Program-made: the position numbers and the translations under genes
Source of the DNA: Maribacter aestuarii
GTDB taxonomy: Bacteria > Bacteroidota > Bacteroidia > Flavobacteriales > Flavobacteriaceae
Assembly (NCBI RefSeq): GCF_027474845.2
Contig: NZ_CP107031.2
Location: 1,068,501 to 1,132,500, forward strand
Direction: 5' to 3'
DNA length: 64,000 nt
The notes under the pieces: model-generated
The model's input: the letters and a program-made list of their open reading frames with translations, nothing else
Told to the model about the DNA's origin: nothing
Database searches by the model: none
Shown here: positions 18,133 through 26,967 of the stretch, one piece after another
Layout: each line of letters starts with the position of its first letter
Position numbering within the stretch: the stretch's first letter is position 1

Positions 18133-18154
18133 TAAAATCTAAAATTATAGTTTC

Positions 18155-18637
18155 CTATAATTGATCTCGAGTATCTTTCGTCCAAGCATCCAACATCCAA
18201 CTTACTTTTTCCAATTCAGCTATATATCCGCCCATTAAGTCAATAGTTCCTTCATCGCCTGCATCTTCAGCCTTCTTTACCACTTTTCCCATCTGCTTTA
18301 ATATTTTCTCATGGTTTGTTAAGATGTGGTCCACCATTTGTTTGTCAGAGATTAATGGGTCGACCTCTTTTAAAGCCGATATTTTGAAATACTCTGAAAA
18401 TCTGCTTTTTGGATGATGTCTTAAAGTAAGAATACGTTCGGCGATTTCATCTATTTTAATCCTGGCATCCGTGTATAGCTCCTCGAATTTTTCATGCAGA
18501 TCAAAGAAGTTTTTACCCAATACATTCCAATGAAATCCTCTTAAATTTTGGTAATACACATGATAATCCGCTAGTAGGGTATTTAACTCCTCTACAATGG
18601 GACTTATTTTTTTTGTTTCAATATCTAAATAGCTCAT
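18155..18637 (-). CDS. dps: Dps-family DNA-protecting ferritin-like protein
   Basis: 160 residues, standard for Dps. The ferroxidase ligands are recognisable: NLRGFHWNVLGKNFFDLHEKFEELY carries the His and Asp/Glu set, followed by DEIAERI. Dps forms a dodecamer that oxidises and stores iron and shields DNA from peroxide. It is a single-gene unit with its own terminator, in a region rich in stress-type genes and AraC regulators. The upstream 140 nt carry a TATATTTA sequence that only loosely resembles the phylum's -7 box. Confidence 0.93.
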   Translation of the reverse strand: MSYLDIETKKISPIVEELNTLLADYHVYYQNLRGFHWNVLGKNFFDLHEKFEELYTDARIKIDEIAERILTLRHHPKSRFSEYFKISALKEVDPLISDKQMVDHILTNHEKILKQMGKVVKKAEDAGDEGTIDLMGGYIAELEKVSWMLDAWTKDTRDQL

Positions 18638-18780
18638 ATCTAAGGTTTTATTTTTATGAATTAATTAATCTTTTGTTTCCATAAATATAATACGAAAGAC
18701 TCATATTGTTTGTCTTCAATCCTAGAATCATTAGCCCAAATGCTCGGTAGCCATTCCAATAGAAGAGAGGATTTCTATTT

Positions 18781-19389
18781 TTATTTCTCCAATAAGGGTT
18801 TCAAATCTATGTAGTGGTATTTTACTTTGCCAACATGGTTATATTCCGTAAAATCTTCTTTTAGTTTTCCCCAATCAAATTCTTGGCCCAATTGATGGTT
18901 TTTATAATGATTAGTTAATCCTTCAGAAAGCAAAAGGTATTCGTTTATGGGAATCTTATTTTTCAATAGACGGTGGGCAATTATGAGATCCTCTCCAAAT
19001 AACTTTATGCGATTCCCTACCTTGGTCAACCCTACCTCTTTCCCAAAATGAAGAACTATCTTAAGTCCCAAAAATTCTGGAATGTTCCCAGCATCCTCTT
19101 CATTTCTATTTTTTTCCCTCAATAAGTTCAATTGTTTATAGAATTCTGTGTAAAAATATGCGCACTGGTCAACAAGTTTTGTTAAGGTAGGCATTTCGCC
19201 TGTTTTGTAGAATAATACGGCATCACCTTCTATTTCCGACACCTTTAAACCTATCTCATTGGAATAAATAATATTATTCAATAAAGAGGGAATGACCTTG
19301 GAGGTTAGTTCAAAATCCGTTTCGCTCATAAACTCGGTAAATCCGCTTATGTCGGGTATGCAAATAAGTGTTGGAGAAGTTTTCATCAT
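18781..19389 (-). CDS. DUF2652 protein with a class III nucleotide-cyclase-like fold
   Basis: 202 residues from the ATG at 19389 (MMKTS; 19386 is equally possible). The sequence tracks the class III adenylate/guanylate cyclase core: PDISGFTEFM with the first metal Asp (13), then SEIEGDAVLFY with the second (56), and later GEDLIIAHRLLKN in the place of the usual N-x-x-x-R motif. The transition-state Asn is replaced by Ile, while the Arg is kept. The family is conserved in Bacteroidota without known activity. It may be a non-catalytic or divergent cyclase. It sits 43 nt downstream of the flavodoxin-type reductase gene on the same strand. Confidence 0.75.
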   Translation of the reverse strand: MMKTSPTLICIPDISGFTEFMSETDFELTSKVIPSLLNNIIYSNEIGLKVSEIEGDAVLFYKTGEMPTLTKLVDQCAYFYTEFYKQLNLLREKNRNEEDAGNIPEFLGLKIVLHFGKEVGLTKVGNRIKLFGEDLIIAHRLLKNKIPINEYLLLSEGLTNHYKNHQLGQEFDWGKLKEDFTEYNHVGKVKYHYIDLKPLLEK

Positions 19390-19432
19390 CAATATCAAAT
19401 ATTATATAAGTAGTCTTTTATTTATGCTACAG

Positions 19433-20146
19433 TTACCTGTATTCCGGATTTTCAAAATTCCATCGAGTCCCATCATCCCATTCCTCCCTAGAATTACCAT
19501 ATTTTGGATAACCACCGTTCTCCTTCAACATTTTTGCCAAATGCAACATGTTGTAGGTCATAAAGGTGGTATTCCTATTGGTGAATTCATTATTCTTTCC
19601 ACCGGATTCTTCATCTAGATAACTTGGGCCGGGACCCGCCTCACCTATCCAGCCACAATCCGCTTGCGGCGGTATGCTAAAGCCTAAATGTTGCAAGGCA
19701 TATAAAATGCCCATAGCGCAATGCTTTATACCATCTTCATTACCTGTAATGACACAACCTCCTACTTTACCGTAATAAATATATTGTCCTTTGTCATTAG
19801 TCCTGCCGCTCATACCGTACAACCGTTCAATGAGCTTGGTAGCTATGGAGGATTTTTCCCCCAGCCAAATCGGTGTTCCTATCACCAGAATATCCGCATC
19901 CATAATTTTCTCGAATATTTCTGGCCAATCGTCTTTAAGAGCACCTGCTTCGGTCATATCTGGCAGCAGTCCGACAGGTATGGTCATATCGGACAAGCGC
20001 ATATAGTCTACACGAACCTTTTCTGCCTCTAGAATCTTAATGGACACTTTCATCAGTCCTTCTGTATGACTTTTTTGGGAGGAATCCTTAAGCGTACAAT
20101 TAATATATACAGCTTTTAAACCGGAAAAATCATTTTTTTGTTCCAT
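19433..20146 (-). CDS. Flavodoxin-like NAD(P)H-dependent oxidoreductase
   Basis: 237 residues from the ATG at 20146 (MEQKNDFSGLK); a longer frame begins only with TTG. It has the flavodoxin fold: an NCTLKDSS phosphate-binding loop, DILVIGTPIWLGEKSSIATKLIERL for FMN binding, and KVGGCVITGNEDG. The expected chemistry is two-electron reduction of quinones or similar acceptors with FMN. It lies upstream of the DUF2652 gene on the same strand and may share its transcript. Confidence 0.85.
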   Translation of the reverse strand: MEQKNDFSGLKAVYINCTLKDSSQKSHTEGLMKVSIKILEAEKVRVDYMRLSDMTIPVGLLPDMTEAGALKDDWPEIFEKIMDADILVIGTPIWLGEKSSIATKLIERLYGMSGRTNDKGQYIYYGKVGGCVITGNEDGIKHCAMGILYALQHLGFSIPPQADCGWIGEAGPGPSYLDEESGGKNNEFTNRNTTFMTYNMLHLAKMLKENGGYPKYGNSREEWDDGTRWNFENPEYR

Positions 20147-20496
20147 CGCATACCTCTTAAAGTCGGTGAGAATCAAATGTAGCCATATTAGAATAAATAG
20201 TTATATATCAGCATAGCTCCGTAATGCTTAGAGCTAAAATTACACGCTATACGGCTAAGGAAGGTATTATGTTTCCAATAATTTTGTACCAAGCAGTAAT
20301 TAATTTAATAATTAAAACACATTATCTGAGAAAACTAATATTACTATACAAAATATACTTACATGGATTCTATGAGCGATATTGAATCTAAAATGAAGGA
20401 CTATAAGATCATTTATTCAAAATAATAAGATAAGTTTGGTTGGTTGGTTAAATGGTTTCGGCTTCTTTTGTCGAAACCATTTTTTAACTTAGACCA
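20147..20496 (+). other. Intergenic region with a 20-codon leader ORF before topoisomerase IB
   Basis: Of the 350 nt, the first half shows nothing. A short frame at 20363-20425 encodes MDSMSDIESKMKDYKIIYSK. It is followed by a terminator-like hairpin (20451-20485) that ends 12 nt before the GTG of the topoisomerase gene. If one transcript crosses both, the arrangement resembles an attenuator; otherwise the hairpin ends a small RNA or a small gene. The leader ORF itself is weakly supported. Confidence 0.4.
20451..20485 (+). terminator. Terminator-like hairpin directly upstream of the topoisomerase IB gene
   Basis: Arms AATGGTTTCG and CGAAACCATT (10 bp) enclose an 11-nt loop and are followed by TTTTTT. 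Its place just in front of a start codon is unusual for a plain terminator. Confidence 0.65.
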
Positions 20497-21609
20497 GTGA
20501 AAAATATTACTTTCAATTATATGCCAATTAAAGATATTGACTTAGTAGATTTTACTCAAAAGCTCATATCCGAGCCGGAAGAAGTTATATCTAATTTTAA
20601 CCTAGTATATGTTTCCAGGGAGAAGTTAAGTATTGCAAGAATCAAGGATGATAAGGGGTTCTTGTACCTGTACCACGACAAACCGTTGCGCAACAAGAAG
20701 GAACTTAAGCGAATAGATGAATTGGTCATTCCCCCAGCTTGGGAAAAGGTGAAGATAGCCCCAAAGTCCAATGCACATTTACAAGCTATAGGTTTTGACC
20801 TTAAAAAAAGAAGACAATACAGGTATCATCCTATCTGGCTCAAAATTAGGAATAGGACTAAGTTTTACAAAATGAATGCCTTTGGTGAGTCGCTTTCCGC
20901 TATACGAAAGCGAACGGAAGAAGACCTTAATCTTGAGGGCTGGCCAAAGAACAAAGTCCTTGCACTTATCATAAAATTGATGGAAGAAACTCATATCAGG
21001 GTAGGCAATGAGCAGTACGCCAAGAGAAATAAAACTTATGGTCTGTCTACTTTAAGGACAAAACACTTAAAAGGCGATGACAAAAAACTTCGTTTTGAAT
21101 TTACCGGAAAAAGAGGAAAAAAACATAAGATAACGCTCAAGAACAAAAAATTAGTTCGGCTGGTGAACCAATGCGAAGAAATCCCAGGGTGGGAACTGTT
21201 TCAATTCTTTGATACGGATGGTAAAAAAACTTCTGTAGATAGTGGGATGGTTAATTCTTATCTTCACGATATCAGTGGCCAACTTTTTACCGCCAAGGAC
21301 TTTAGAACCTGGGCTGGCACCCTAATATTCTTTGAAGCGCTAATGGAGTTTCCTAAAACCAACGATGAAAAAGTTGTTGAAAAGAATATATTAAAGGCAT
21401 TTGACGAAACCGCTCGAGAACTAGGGAATACTAGAAATGTCTGCCGCAAGTATTATGTACATCCCTATGTGATTAAAAGCTATAAGGATAAATCTATTTA
21501 TCCTTTTTTTGATGAAATAGATAATGTAGAAAAAGCTCCCCACTACTCACCTACCGAATTAGTTTTGTTAAAACTTATAAAACAGTTTAAACCCTTAGAG
21601 AATATTTAG
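20497..21609 (+). CDS. DNA topoisomerase IB (poxvirus-like)
   Basis: 370 residues from a GTG at 20497; an in-frame ATG at 20521 is the alternative start. The catalytic set is visible: Arg in HIRVGNEQYAKRN, Lys in GKRGKKHKI, Arg in KDFRTWAGT and the nucleophilic Tyr in CRKYYVHPYV. These enzymes relax supercoils through a 3'-phosphotyrosine link and are accessory in bacteria. The MscS channel gene follows 2 nt later, so the two form an operon, preceded by a terminator-like hairpin. Confidence 0.93.
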   Translation: MKNITFNYMPIKDIDLVDFTQKLISEPEEVISNFNLVYVSREKLSIARIKDDKGFLYLYHDKPLRNKKELKRIDELVIPPAWEKVKIAPKSNAHLQAIGFDLKKRRQYRYHPIWLKIRNRTKFYKMNAFGESLSAIRKRTEEDLNLEGWPKNKVLALIIKLMEETHIRVGNEQYAKRNKTYGLSTLRTKHLKGDDKKLRFEFTGKRGKKHKITLKNKKLVRLVNQCEEIPGWELFQFFDTDGKKTSVDSGMVNSYLHDISGQLFTAKDFRTWAGTLIFFEALMEFPKTNDEKVVEKNILKAFDETARELGNTRNVCRKYYVHPYVIKSYKDKSIYPFFDEIDNVEKAPHYSPTELVLLKLIKQFKPLENI

Positions 21610-21611
21610 TT

Positions 21612-22502
21612 ATGAAAGATAAATTCTCGGATGCTTGGTCCGCAATGGTAGAGAAATTAGATAGCTGGTTCAATGCCCTTGTCATTAACCTACCAAACAT
21701 TTTAATCGCGATTTTTGTTTTCCTTCTCGCCTTAATGGCTTCGAAGTATGTAAGTAGAGGAGTATCCAAATTGTTGGATAAAACAAAGTTACAAGCTTCC
21801 ATGAAGAGCCTTTTGTCAAGACTCACCTCTTTTGTCGTAGTACTTTTAGGTCTCTTTTTGGTCTTGGGAATCCTTAATTTAAGTAAGGCTCTTAATACTG
21901 TTCTGGCAGGTGCGGGCGTCATGGGATTGGCCGTTGGTCTTGCACTACAAGGTGCCTTGGCAAACACGTACTCTGGTATCGTCCTCTCCTATATTAAACA
22001 TATTAAGTTTGGCGACTGGATAGAAAGTAACGGTTTTGAGGGAGAAGTTGTGGACTTAGATCTGCGGTCGGTTACCTTAAAACAACCAGACAACAATTTG
22101 GTATTCATCCCTAACAAACTTGTAGTGGAGAATCCCATTAAGAACTATTCCACTACTGCGCAATCTCGAGTTATATTAAAATGTGGTGTCGGTTATTCTT
22201 CAGATCTTGAATTTGTAAGAAATTTGGTAAAGAAGTCGATTATGGAAAGGTTTGATGCAGTAGAAACGAAAGAGGACATCATATTTCTGTATCAAGAATT
22301 TGGCGATAGCTCCATAAACTTTGAGGTTCGCTTCTGGATTAATTCTACCTCTGCACTGGAAGTTGCTCGAGCAAAAACAGACGCAATGATTTGTATTAAA
22401 CAGGCGTTTGACGAAAATGAAATAAATATTCCGTTCCCTATTAGAACCTTAAATTTTCCAGAAGAACTAGATGTAAGTTTGAAAGAAAAAAAAGATAAGT
22501 AA
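21612..22502 (+). CDS. mscS: Small-conductance mechanosensitive channel (MscS family)
   Basis: 296 residues. Three N-terminal transmembrane helices end in the pore helix AGVMGLAVGLALQGALAN, followed by the beta-domain signature FGDWIESNGFEGEVVDLDLR and FIPNKLVVENPIKNYS. It opens on hypo-osmotic shock to release solutes from the inner membrane. It starts 2 nt after the topoisomerase gene stop and probably depends on its promoter. It converges with the TUDOR-domain gene downstream. Confidence 0.93.
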   Translation: MKDKFSDAWSAMVEKLDSWFNALVINLPNILIAIFVFLLALMASKYVSRGVSKLLDKTKLQASMKSLLSRLTSFVVVLLGLFLVLGILNLSKALNTVLAGAGVMGLAVGLALQGALANTYSGIVLSYIKHIKFGDWIESNGFEGEVVDLDLRSVTLKQPDNNLVFIPNKLVVENPIKNYSTTAQSRVILKCGVGYSSDLEFVRNLVKKSIMERFDAVETKEDIIFLYQEFGDSSINFEVRFWINSTSALEVARAKTDAMICIKQAFDENEINIPFPIRTLNFPEELDVSLKEKKDK

Positions 22503-22512
22503 GGGATTGGTT

Positions 22513-22725
22513 CTAGTCAACCTTTTCGACTTCGCTTTCACTTTTTAACACGTAATCACCATCATCCTGTTTGATGTATAGGGCCTTATCCCCCTCTTCA
22601 CCGTTACGGGTAACCTTGGTGCCTTTAATGGTTTTGGTAATTTTTGAGGTGTAGGTTTCTTCAACCGTGCCTGTGGCCGAACCATTACCCCAATTCCATT
22701 TTACTTTGCTTCCTGTTCTTATCAT
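22513..22725 (-). CDS. Hva1/TUDOR-domain small protein (DUF2945 type)
   Basis: 70 residues matching the hypervirulence-associated TUDOR family: RTGSKVKWNWGNGSATGTVEE near the start, KGTKVTRNGEEGDKALYIKQDDGDYVLKSESEVE at the end. The fold is a small SH3-like barrel; its binding partner is not known. It is a single gene, convergent with mscS (10 nt between stops). Confidence 0.88.
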   Translation of the reverse strand: MIRTGSKVKWNWGNGSATGTVEETYTSKITKTIKGTKVTRNGEEGDKALYIKQDDGDYVLKSESEVEKVD

Positions 22726-23006
22726 CTTATCTTTTTTTCTGGATTTGTGCTTCCCACCACCTAATATTTTTGGAGAACTAACTAGTAGTGGGAAGAAAGT
22801 TTTGTTTAGTCAAAACTCACAAAATCACAGTTCTTGCGTAAACTCAAGCTTAAAATTCCGAAAAAAATGTTTTGCTTTCAACTTATGAAACATGTAATGT
22901 TGACGCTATCAATTTAGGAAATTAACCCTATCGATATGGGTCAAGACTTCCATTTTTTCAGGTAAGAGGAACTTCAACAATCCATTAGTTTTATAAAAAA
23001 TTAGAC

Positions 23007-23210
23007 ATGCTATTATCATCAGAGGTCTTTGGGATTATCGCAATTGGTTTTGCCCTTAACTTTCTAAGAATCATTATCAACGATAAAAGTAAGAGTGTCT
23101 CTAAGACAAGTATGAATCAAAAGAGTTCCATTCAGGAAGAACTTGAATCGTTCATAGAAATTCCAATGGAAGGTTTATATGCCAGCTCAAAACTTGAAGG
23201 TGATAATTAG
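23007..23210 (+). CDS. Small membrane protein (67 aa), hypothetical
   Basis: One N-terminal hydrophobic helix (SEVFGIIAIGFALNFLRIII) followed by a polar Ser/Lys-rich tail. It reads in the same direction as the DUF2383 gene 125 nt downstream. Directly after its stop a GTG-started frame of 23 codons continues in the same frame, too short to call. No family recognised; coding status is plausible rather than proven. Confidence 0.45.
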   Translation: MLLSSEVFGIIAIGFALNFLRIIINDKSKSVSKTSMNQKSSIQEELESFIEIPMEGLYASSKLEGDN

Positions 23211-23334
23211 GTGGACCAGTTGAAAGAGAAAATAAAAAAGTTTAAAGAAAGGAATAGGTTTTACACCCATAATAAAATGTAAAGTGGCTAGCATTTAAAA
23301 AAAAATTAGCAACAAAATTTTAATACTTATAAAA

Positions 23335-23784
23335 ATGAGCACATACACAGAAGAAGTTGGAGAAAAACTAAATGACCTTTTAGAGAAAACCTACGATGCG
23401 GAAAAAGGTTTTAAAAAGGCTGGCGAAAATACAGACAACCCTGGACTTAAATCCTATTTTGATGGGAAAGCTCAGCAACGTTACGATTTTGGCCACGCTC
23501 TTAAAAGTGAGATAAAATCCTTTGGACAGGAAGTTGATAAAGGAGATAGCCTTACCGGTAAAGCACATAGGGCATGGATGGATGTAAAGGCGTTATTTTC
23601 ATCAGATGACGATGAAGCCATGTTGGAAGAAGCCATTCGTGGTGAAAAGGCTGCGGTTGAGGAATACGAGGATGTTCTAAAAGAAATTTCATTGCCAAGC
23701 AGCACCTCCACCTTGTTGAAAAGTCAAAAACAAGCTATTGAAAGTGGTTTATCCACCATTAAATCCTTAGAAGATTTAAGCTAG
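23335..23784 (+). CDS. PA2169/DUF2383-family four-helix-bundle protein
   Basis: 149 residues of ferritin-like helical bundle: EKLNDLLEKTYDAEKGFKKAG in helix 1, YFDGKAQQRYDFGHALKSE in helix 2, then an EEAIRGEKAAVEEYEDVLKE helix with the paired acidic residues of the family. Such proteins are stress-associated and of unknown activity; metal binding is suggested by the Glu pattern but not shown. It is followed by a strong terminator shared with the convergent AraC gene. Confidence 0.88.
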   Translation: MSTYTEEVGEKLNDLLEKTYDAEKGFKKAGENTDNPGLKSYFDGKAQQRYDFGHALKSEIKSFGQEVDKGDSLTGKAHRAWMDVKALFSSDDDEAMLEEAIRGEKAAVEEYEDVLKEISLPSSTSTLLKSQKQAIESGLSTIKSLEDLS

Positions 23785-23808
23785 GAAATAAATTGTATGA
23801 AAAAGAAG

Positions 23809-23833
23809 AAAGAGGCCATAGGCCTCTTTTTTA
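23809..23833. terminator. Bidirectional intrinsic terminator
   Basis: Stem AGAGGCC / GGCCTCT with a 3-nt loop, flanked by A-rich sequence on one side and TTTTTT on the other. It separates the DUF2383 gene from the convergent AraC gene and could serve both. Confidence 0.85.
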
Positions 23834-23834
23834 T

Positions 23835-24866
23835 TTATACGGTTTCGGGGACTTGCACTTGAGCTCTTTTTTTATAGGTCTTGGGACTGCAAGTATATTT
23901 CTTCTTGAAAATTTTGCAGAAATAACTTCTACTTGTAAAGCCTATGGAATATACCACTTCAGAGATGTTAAGATCAGTGGTTCTTAGAAGATGTTCAGCC
24001 TTTTCCAGTCTTATTAGTCTTATGTATTCACCTAAAGTAACGTTATGCATAAACTTAAAACCCGACTGCAACTTAGATGCGGACAAACCGGATTTTGACG
24101 ATATGCTCTTTATGCTGTGTTGAACCTCGGGATAATTCTTAATAAAATCTGCAACCTCGCTTACAATTTCCAATTCTCTTTTTAAAAGGGTGGTCGCCGG
24201 TTCTTCTCCATTTTCCAAATCTATTTTAAACTGCTCCAGCTGCTTTGCCAATATCATGTGACATACCCCTTGAAAATAAATCAAGGAAGATACCGAGTTC
24301 GCAAATTTGGCATTTTCCAACATTTTTATAAGCTCCCCAATTTCTAGATTAAACTTTCCTGAATGAAAATTTCCTAATTTTCTATTGTAGGAATTCAACA
24401 ACGTTATTATACCCTCGCTAGAGGTTTCCAATGGTGCTTTTCCTTCTTTAGCGTACTTATTTAAATCGATACGAATGCAGTTTAAAATTAGTCTATCGTC
24501 CTTTTTGATAATGAACTTGCTTCTATTATCCGCATCATTGAACATAACCGCTGTCTGTAACTCCATCAATTTATTTACTTCCTCACAACCGTGAAACTTA
24601 TGGAAGCAATTTCCCTTTAAACAGTACATCAAGTATACGACGTTCTTGTCCGTCCAATTTGGAAATAAATTACAATCTTCCTTTAGTGTAATATCCCATT
24701 CCATTGCCATGAGGCCATGGTCTAGATAAACGCAGTTGATTTGACCTGAGCCAAATGATTTTTCAAGCTCCAAAAACTGTAAGTCATTTTTGCTTACTAC
24801 CTGGCCGTCTAAGCCAGTTCTTAAATGAAGCAACTCTTCGTAAGCGTATTTTCTTCGTGTCTCCAT
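23835..24866 (-). CDS. AraC-family transcriptional regulator
   Basis: 343 residues. The N-terminal half has the local family's pattern (GSGQINCVYLDHGLMAMEWDITL, then MYCLKGNCFHKF). The C-terminal 100 residues are the AraC double HTH: SASKLQSGFKFMHNVTLGEYIRLIRLE-type recognition region and SRSYFCKIFKKKY, CSPKTYKKR. The lack of a jelly-roll cupin motif suggests a different ligand domain. It is divergently placed from the SRAP-like gene (25088) and convergent with DUF2383. It is one of five related regulators between 6.8 and 28.0 kb; targets unknown. Confidence 0.9.
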   Translation of the reverse strand: METRRKYAYEELLHLRTGLDGQVVSKNDLQFLELEKSFGSGQINCVYLDHGLMAMEWDITLKEDCNLFPNWTDKNVVYLMYCLKGNCFHKFHGCEEVNKLMELQTAVMFNDADNRSKFIIKKDDRLILNCIRIDLNKYAKEGKAPLETSSEGIITLLNSYNRKLGNFHSGKFNLEIGELIKMLENAKFANSVSSLIYFQGVCHMILAKQLEQFKIDLENGEEPATTLLKRELEIVSEVADFIKNYPEVQHSIKSISSKSGLSASKLQSGFKFMHNVTLGEYIRLIRLEKAEHLLRTTDLNISEVVYSIGFTSRSYFCKIFKKKYTCSPKTYKKRAQVQVPETV

Positions 24867-25087
24867 TTTCTTTTAATTTTAGGTTCAGTGTTTTCTGTAT
24901 GGTGTAAAATTAGTTTGCTTAGGGCGCATCACTTACCGAAATAGAATAAATGTTTAACAGTATTGCGGAATTTCTCACAAATAGGGGACCGAATTAAATT
25001 ACTTGTTTCTAATGAGTTACATTTTTTACTGTTTGTAGCAATGCCTGATATGGTATTTTCCGAACTTGCTACTTGAAAAGGAGAGTT

Positions 25088-25789
25088 ATGTATTTTAGAA
25101 TATCTAATACAGCGGACAAGAACTTACTAGAAGCATGGAGTAATGCCTCTTTAAAATATCCAAATCTTTACAAACCTCAAATCATCATTAATGGTTTGAA
25201 CGAGGTTACCATACCCATTATTACAATGGAGGAAAAAGAAAAAATTTCTTTGGCCATATGGGGCCTGCTACCCGAAGAATATAATGAAGATTGGACTCTT
25301 TTTCAAAATACCTTAAATACGCTAAATCTTAACGTGGAGCATATGGACTCCAGTATATGGTATACCGAAGCTTATAAACAGCGTCGTTGCCTAATACCTG
25401 TTACAGGTTTCTACACATCCTATTTGCGTAATGGGGAAATGTACCCGTACTACGTGGGACTCAAATCTGGAAAACCATTCTATTTGGCCGGGATTTACAA
25501 TAAATTGGAGGATGGATTTATAACCTGCTCCGTCCTTGTTGGCAAAGCGAGCAGATTTATCGAGAAAATCCAAAACCTAACGGATTGTATGCCACTACTA
25601 ATTTCTAGTACCGAAAGGTCTGATTGGCTTTCTGAAGAAACTTCTTTAAACCGATTGAAAGAATTATTGAATAGTGATGAAGATGACCTATTTCATGCGC
25701 ATCCGATAGCCAAGGAATTTTTCAATAATGATATATCTTACGATAGTATGCTCTTACCGTATGAATATGTAAAATCCAATTTTAAGTAG
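25088..25789 (+). CDS. SRAP (YedK/HMCES)-family protein lacking the catalytic residues
   Basis: 233 residues. The start at 25088 is supported by an unusually good AAAAGGAG Shine-Dalgarno 5 nt upstream; a TTG-started longer frame is less likely. Family landmarks are clear: LAIWGLLPEEYNEDW, RRCLIPVTGFYTSY, PFYLAGIYNK, CMPLLIS. Yet Cys2, which crosslinks to abasic DNA, is Tyr. The Glu of GFYEW is Thr (GFYTS), and the active-site His before RMP is absent (NLTDCMP). It therefore looks like a non-catalytic paralogue that may still bind DNA ends. Its 3' end overlaps the convergent AraC gene by 8 nt. Confidence 0.82.
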   Translation: MYFRISNTADKNLLEAWSNASLKYPNLYKPQIIINGLNEVTIPIITMEEKEKISLAIWGLLPEEYNEDWTLFQNTLNTLNLNVEHMDSSIWYTEAYKQRRCLIPVTGFYTSYLRNGEMYPYYVGLKSGKPFYLAGIYNKLEDGFITCSVLVGKASRFIEKIQNLTDCMPLLISSTERSDWLSEETSLNRLKELLNSDEDDLFHAHPIAKEFFNNDISYDSMLLPYEYVKSNFK

Positions 25790-26816
25790 TTGACTTAGAA
25801 ACTTTCAATTGTTTTCTATAATCTGTTGGTAAAATGCCGTATGCCTCAGTAAATATCTTAGAAAAATAGCTTCTACTTTTAATACCAACTTCATACACAA
25901 TCTCTGATACAGAAAGATTAGTAGTCTTGAGATAATCCCTAGAAATCTCTAATTTTAACTGACGTATATACTCATTAACCGTTTTTGAATACAACACCTT
26001 AAAGCCTAGTTGTAATTTCTTGGGGCTAAGACCGGATTCCGTAGATAGAATATCAACTGATAATGGCCCCGAAATGTTGTCAAGAATATATTCAGACAAT
26101 CGATGTATCTTTTTAATGTCCTCTTTGGTCAATGACTCAGGGAGTGATTCTGACATTTCAAAATTATGGTGCTCCAATAATTGCAAGGACAATATTAGAT
26201 ATATTCTACCTTCCAACGAAAGCGTTCTCATCATACCATTATCGTGAACTTTTTCAAGAGCTTTTACCTCATCAGCAATCTTGAGATTAAAACTTCCGCC
26301 GTGGGAGTAAGGTTCATTACCTTCGGCATCGTTAAAGACTGAAAGTAAAAGATCGTTAAGATAGGTTACATTATTGTTTTTCTTTTTCAGATAATCCTTG
26401 CGCAAAATCCGGATAAAATTCACTTTTAAATCCTTACCTGCCGGAAAAAGAAAGGTTTTTTTTGCATAACGTTTGGGAGAAAGAATAATATTCTGGAACT
26501 GTTCCAAGTCTAAATATTCCTCGGAATCATCTTGACCATACTTAAAAGACCCTTTGGAGATAAATACGAATTCTATAGGGGAAACACTTGTAGTTTTAAA
26601 TACAAGCTTCACGTCCTTATAAAAGGTAACGTCACAATCCAACAGGGAAACTCCCCAATCAAAACCGATATTTCTTATGACGCCCTTCCCAATTTCATTG
26701 TCAAACCTTAAGGTCCGTTCTCCCCATTCCTCAGTCAATTCTCCGTCTAAACATGCGTTCAATTGAAACAGGATGCGCTCATCTTTAATACTTGTTATTA
26801 CAAATTCCCGCATCAT
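25782..26816 (-). CDS. AraC-family transcriptional regulator
   Basis: 344 residues. The N-terminal domain shows the fullest form of the local motif: EEWGERTLRFDNEIGKG, then GFDWGVSLLDCDVTFYKD and LEQFQNIILS. The AraC HTH domain occupies the last 100 residues (LSPKKLQLGFKVLY, SRSYFSKIFTEAYG, LPTDYRKQL). It is the closest relative of the frameshifted regulator at 16929-17974. It follows another AraC gene (26968-28014) on the same strand, 151 nt apart, and overlaps the SRAP-like gene tail to tail. Confidence 0.9.
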   Translation of the reverse strand: MMREFVITSIKDERILFQLNACLDGELTEEWGERTLRFDNEIGKGVIRNIGFDWGVSLLDCDVTFYKDVKLVFKTTSVSPIEFVFISKGSFKYGQDDSEEYLDLEQFQNIILSPKRYAKKTFLFPAGKDLKVNFIRILRKDYLKKKNNNVTYLNDLLLSVFNDAEGNEPYSHGGSFNLKIADEVKALEKVHDNGMMRTLSLEGRIYLILSLQLLEHHNFEMSESLPESLTKEDIKKIHRLSEYILDNISGPLSVDILSTESGLSPKKLQLGFKVLYSKTVNEYIRQLKLEISRDYLKTTNLSVSEIVYEVGIKSRSYFSKIFTEAYGILPTDYRKQLKVSKSTT

Positions 26817-26967
26817 AAATAATCTTAGTGTACTTAAATTAGTACAGCAAAGAAATCAGAATAAAGAAAAACACGTTAACAATTTTGAAACGTTAATTAA
26901 CACAAAAGGGCTACTTATTGATTTAAATATTTCTTAAAAAGTTAAACAAAAAGTTGGTTTTACAAGT

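Noticed and set aside
9241..19389. A complete Pycsar defence system made of the HD-PycTM protein and the DUF2652 cyclase-like protein
   Set aside because: The genes are 8 kb apart with unrelated genes between, the cyclase-like protein lacks a key residue, and there are no other defence or mobile genes.
21587..21967. Minus-strand frame of 126 codons over the start of mscS
   Set aside because: Antisense to a clear MscS gene; no recognisable domain or start signal.
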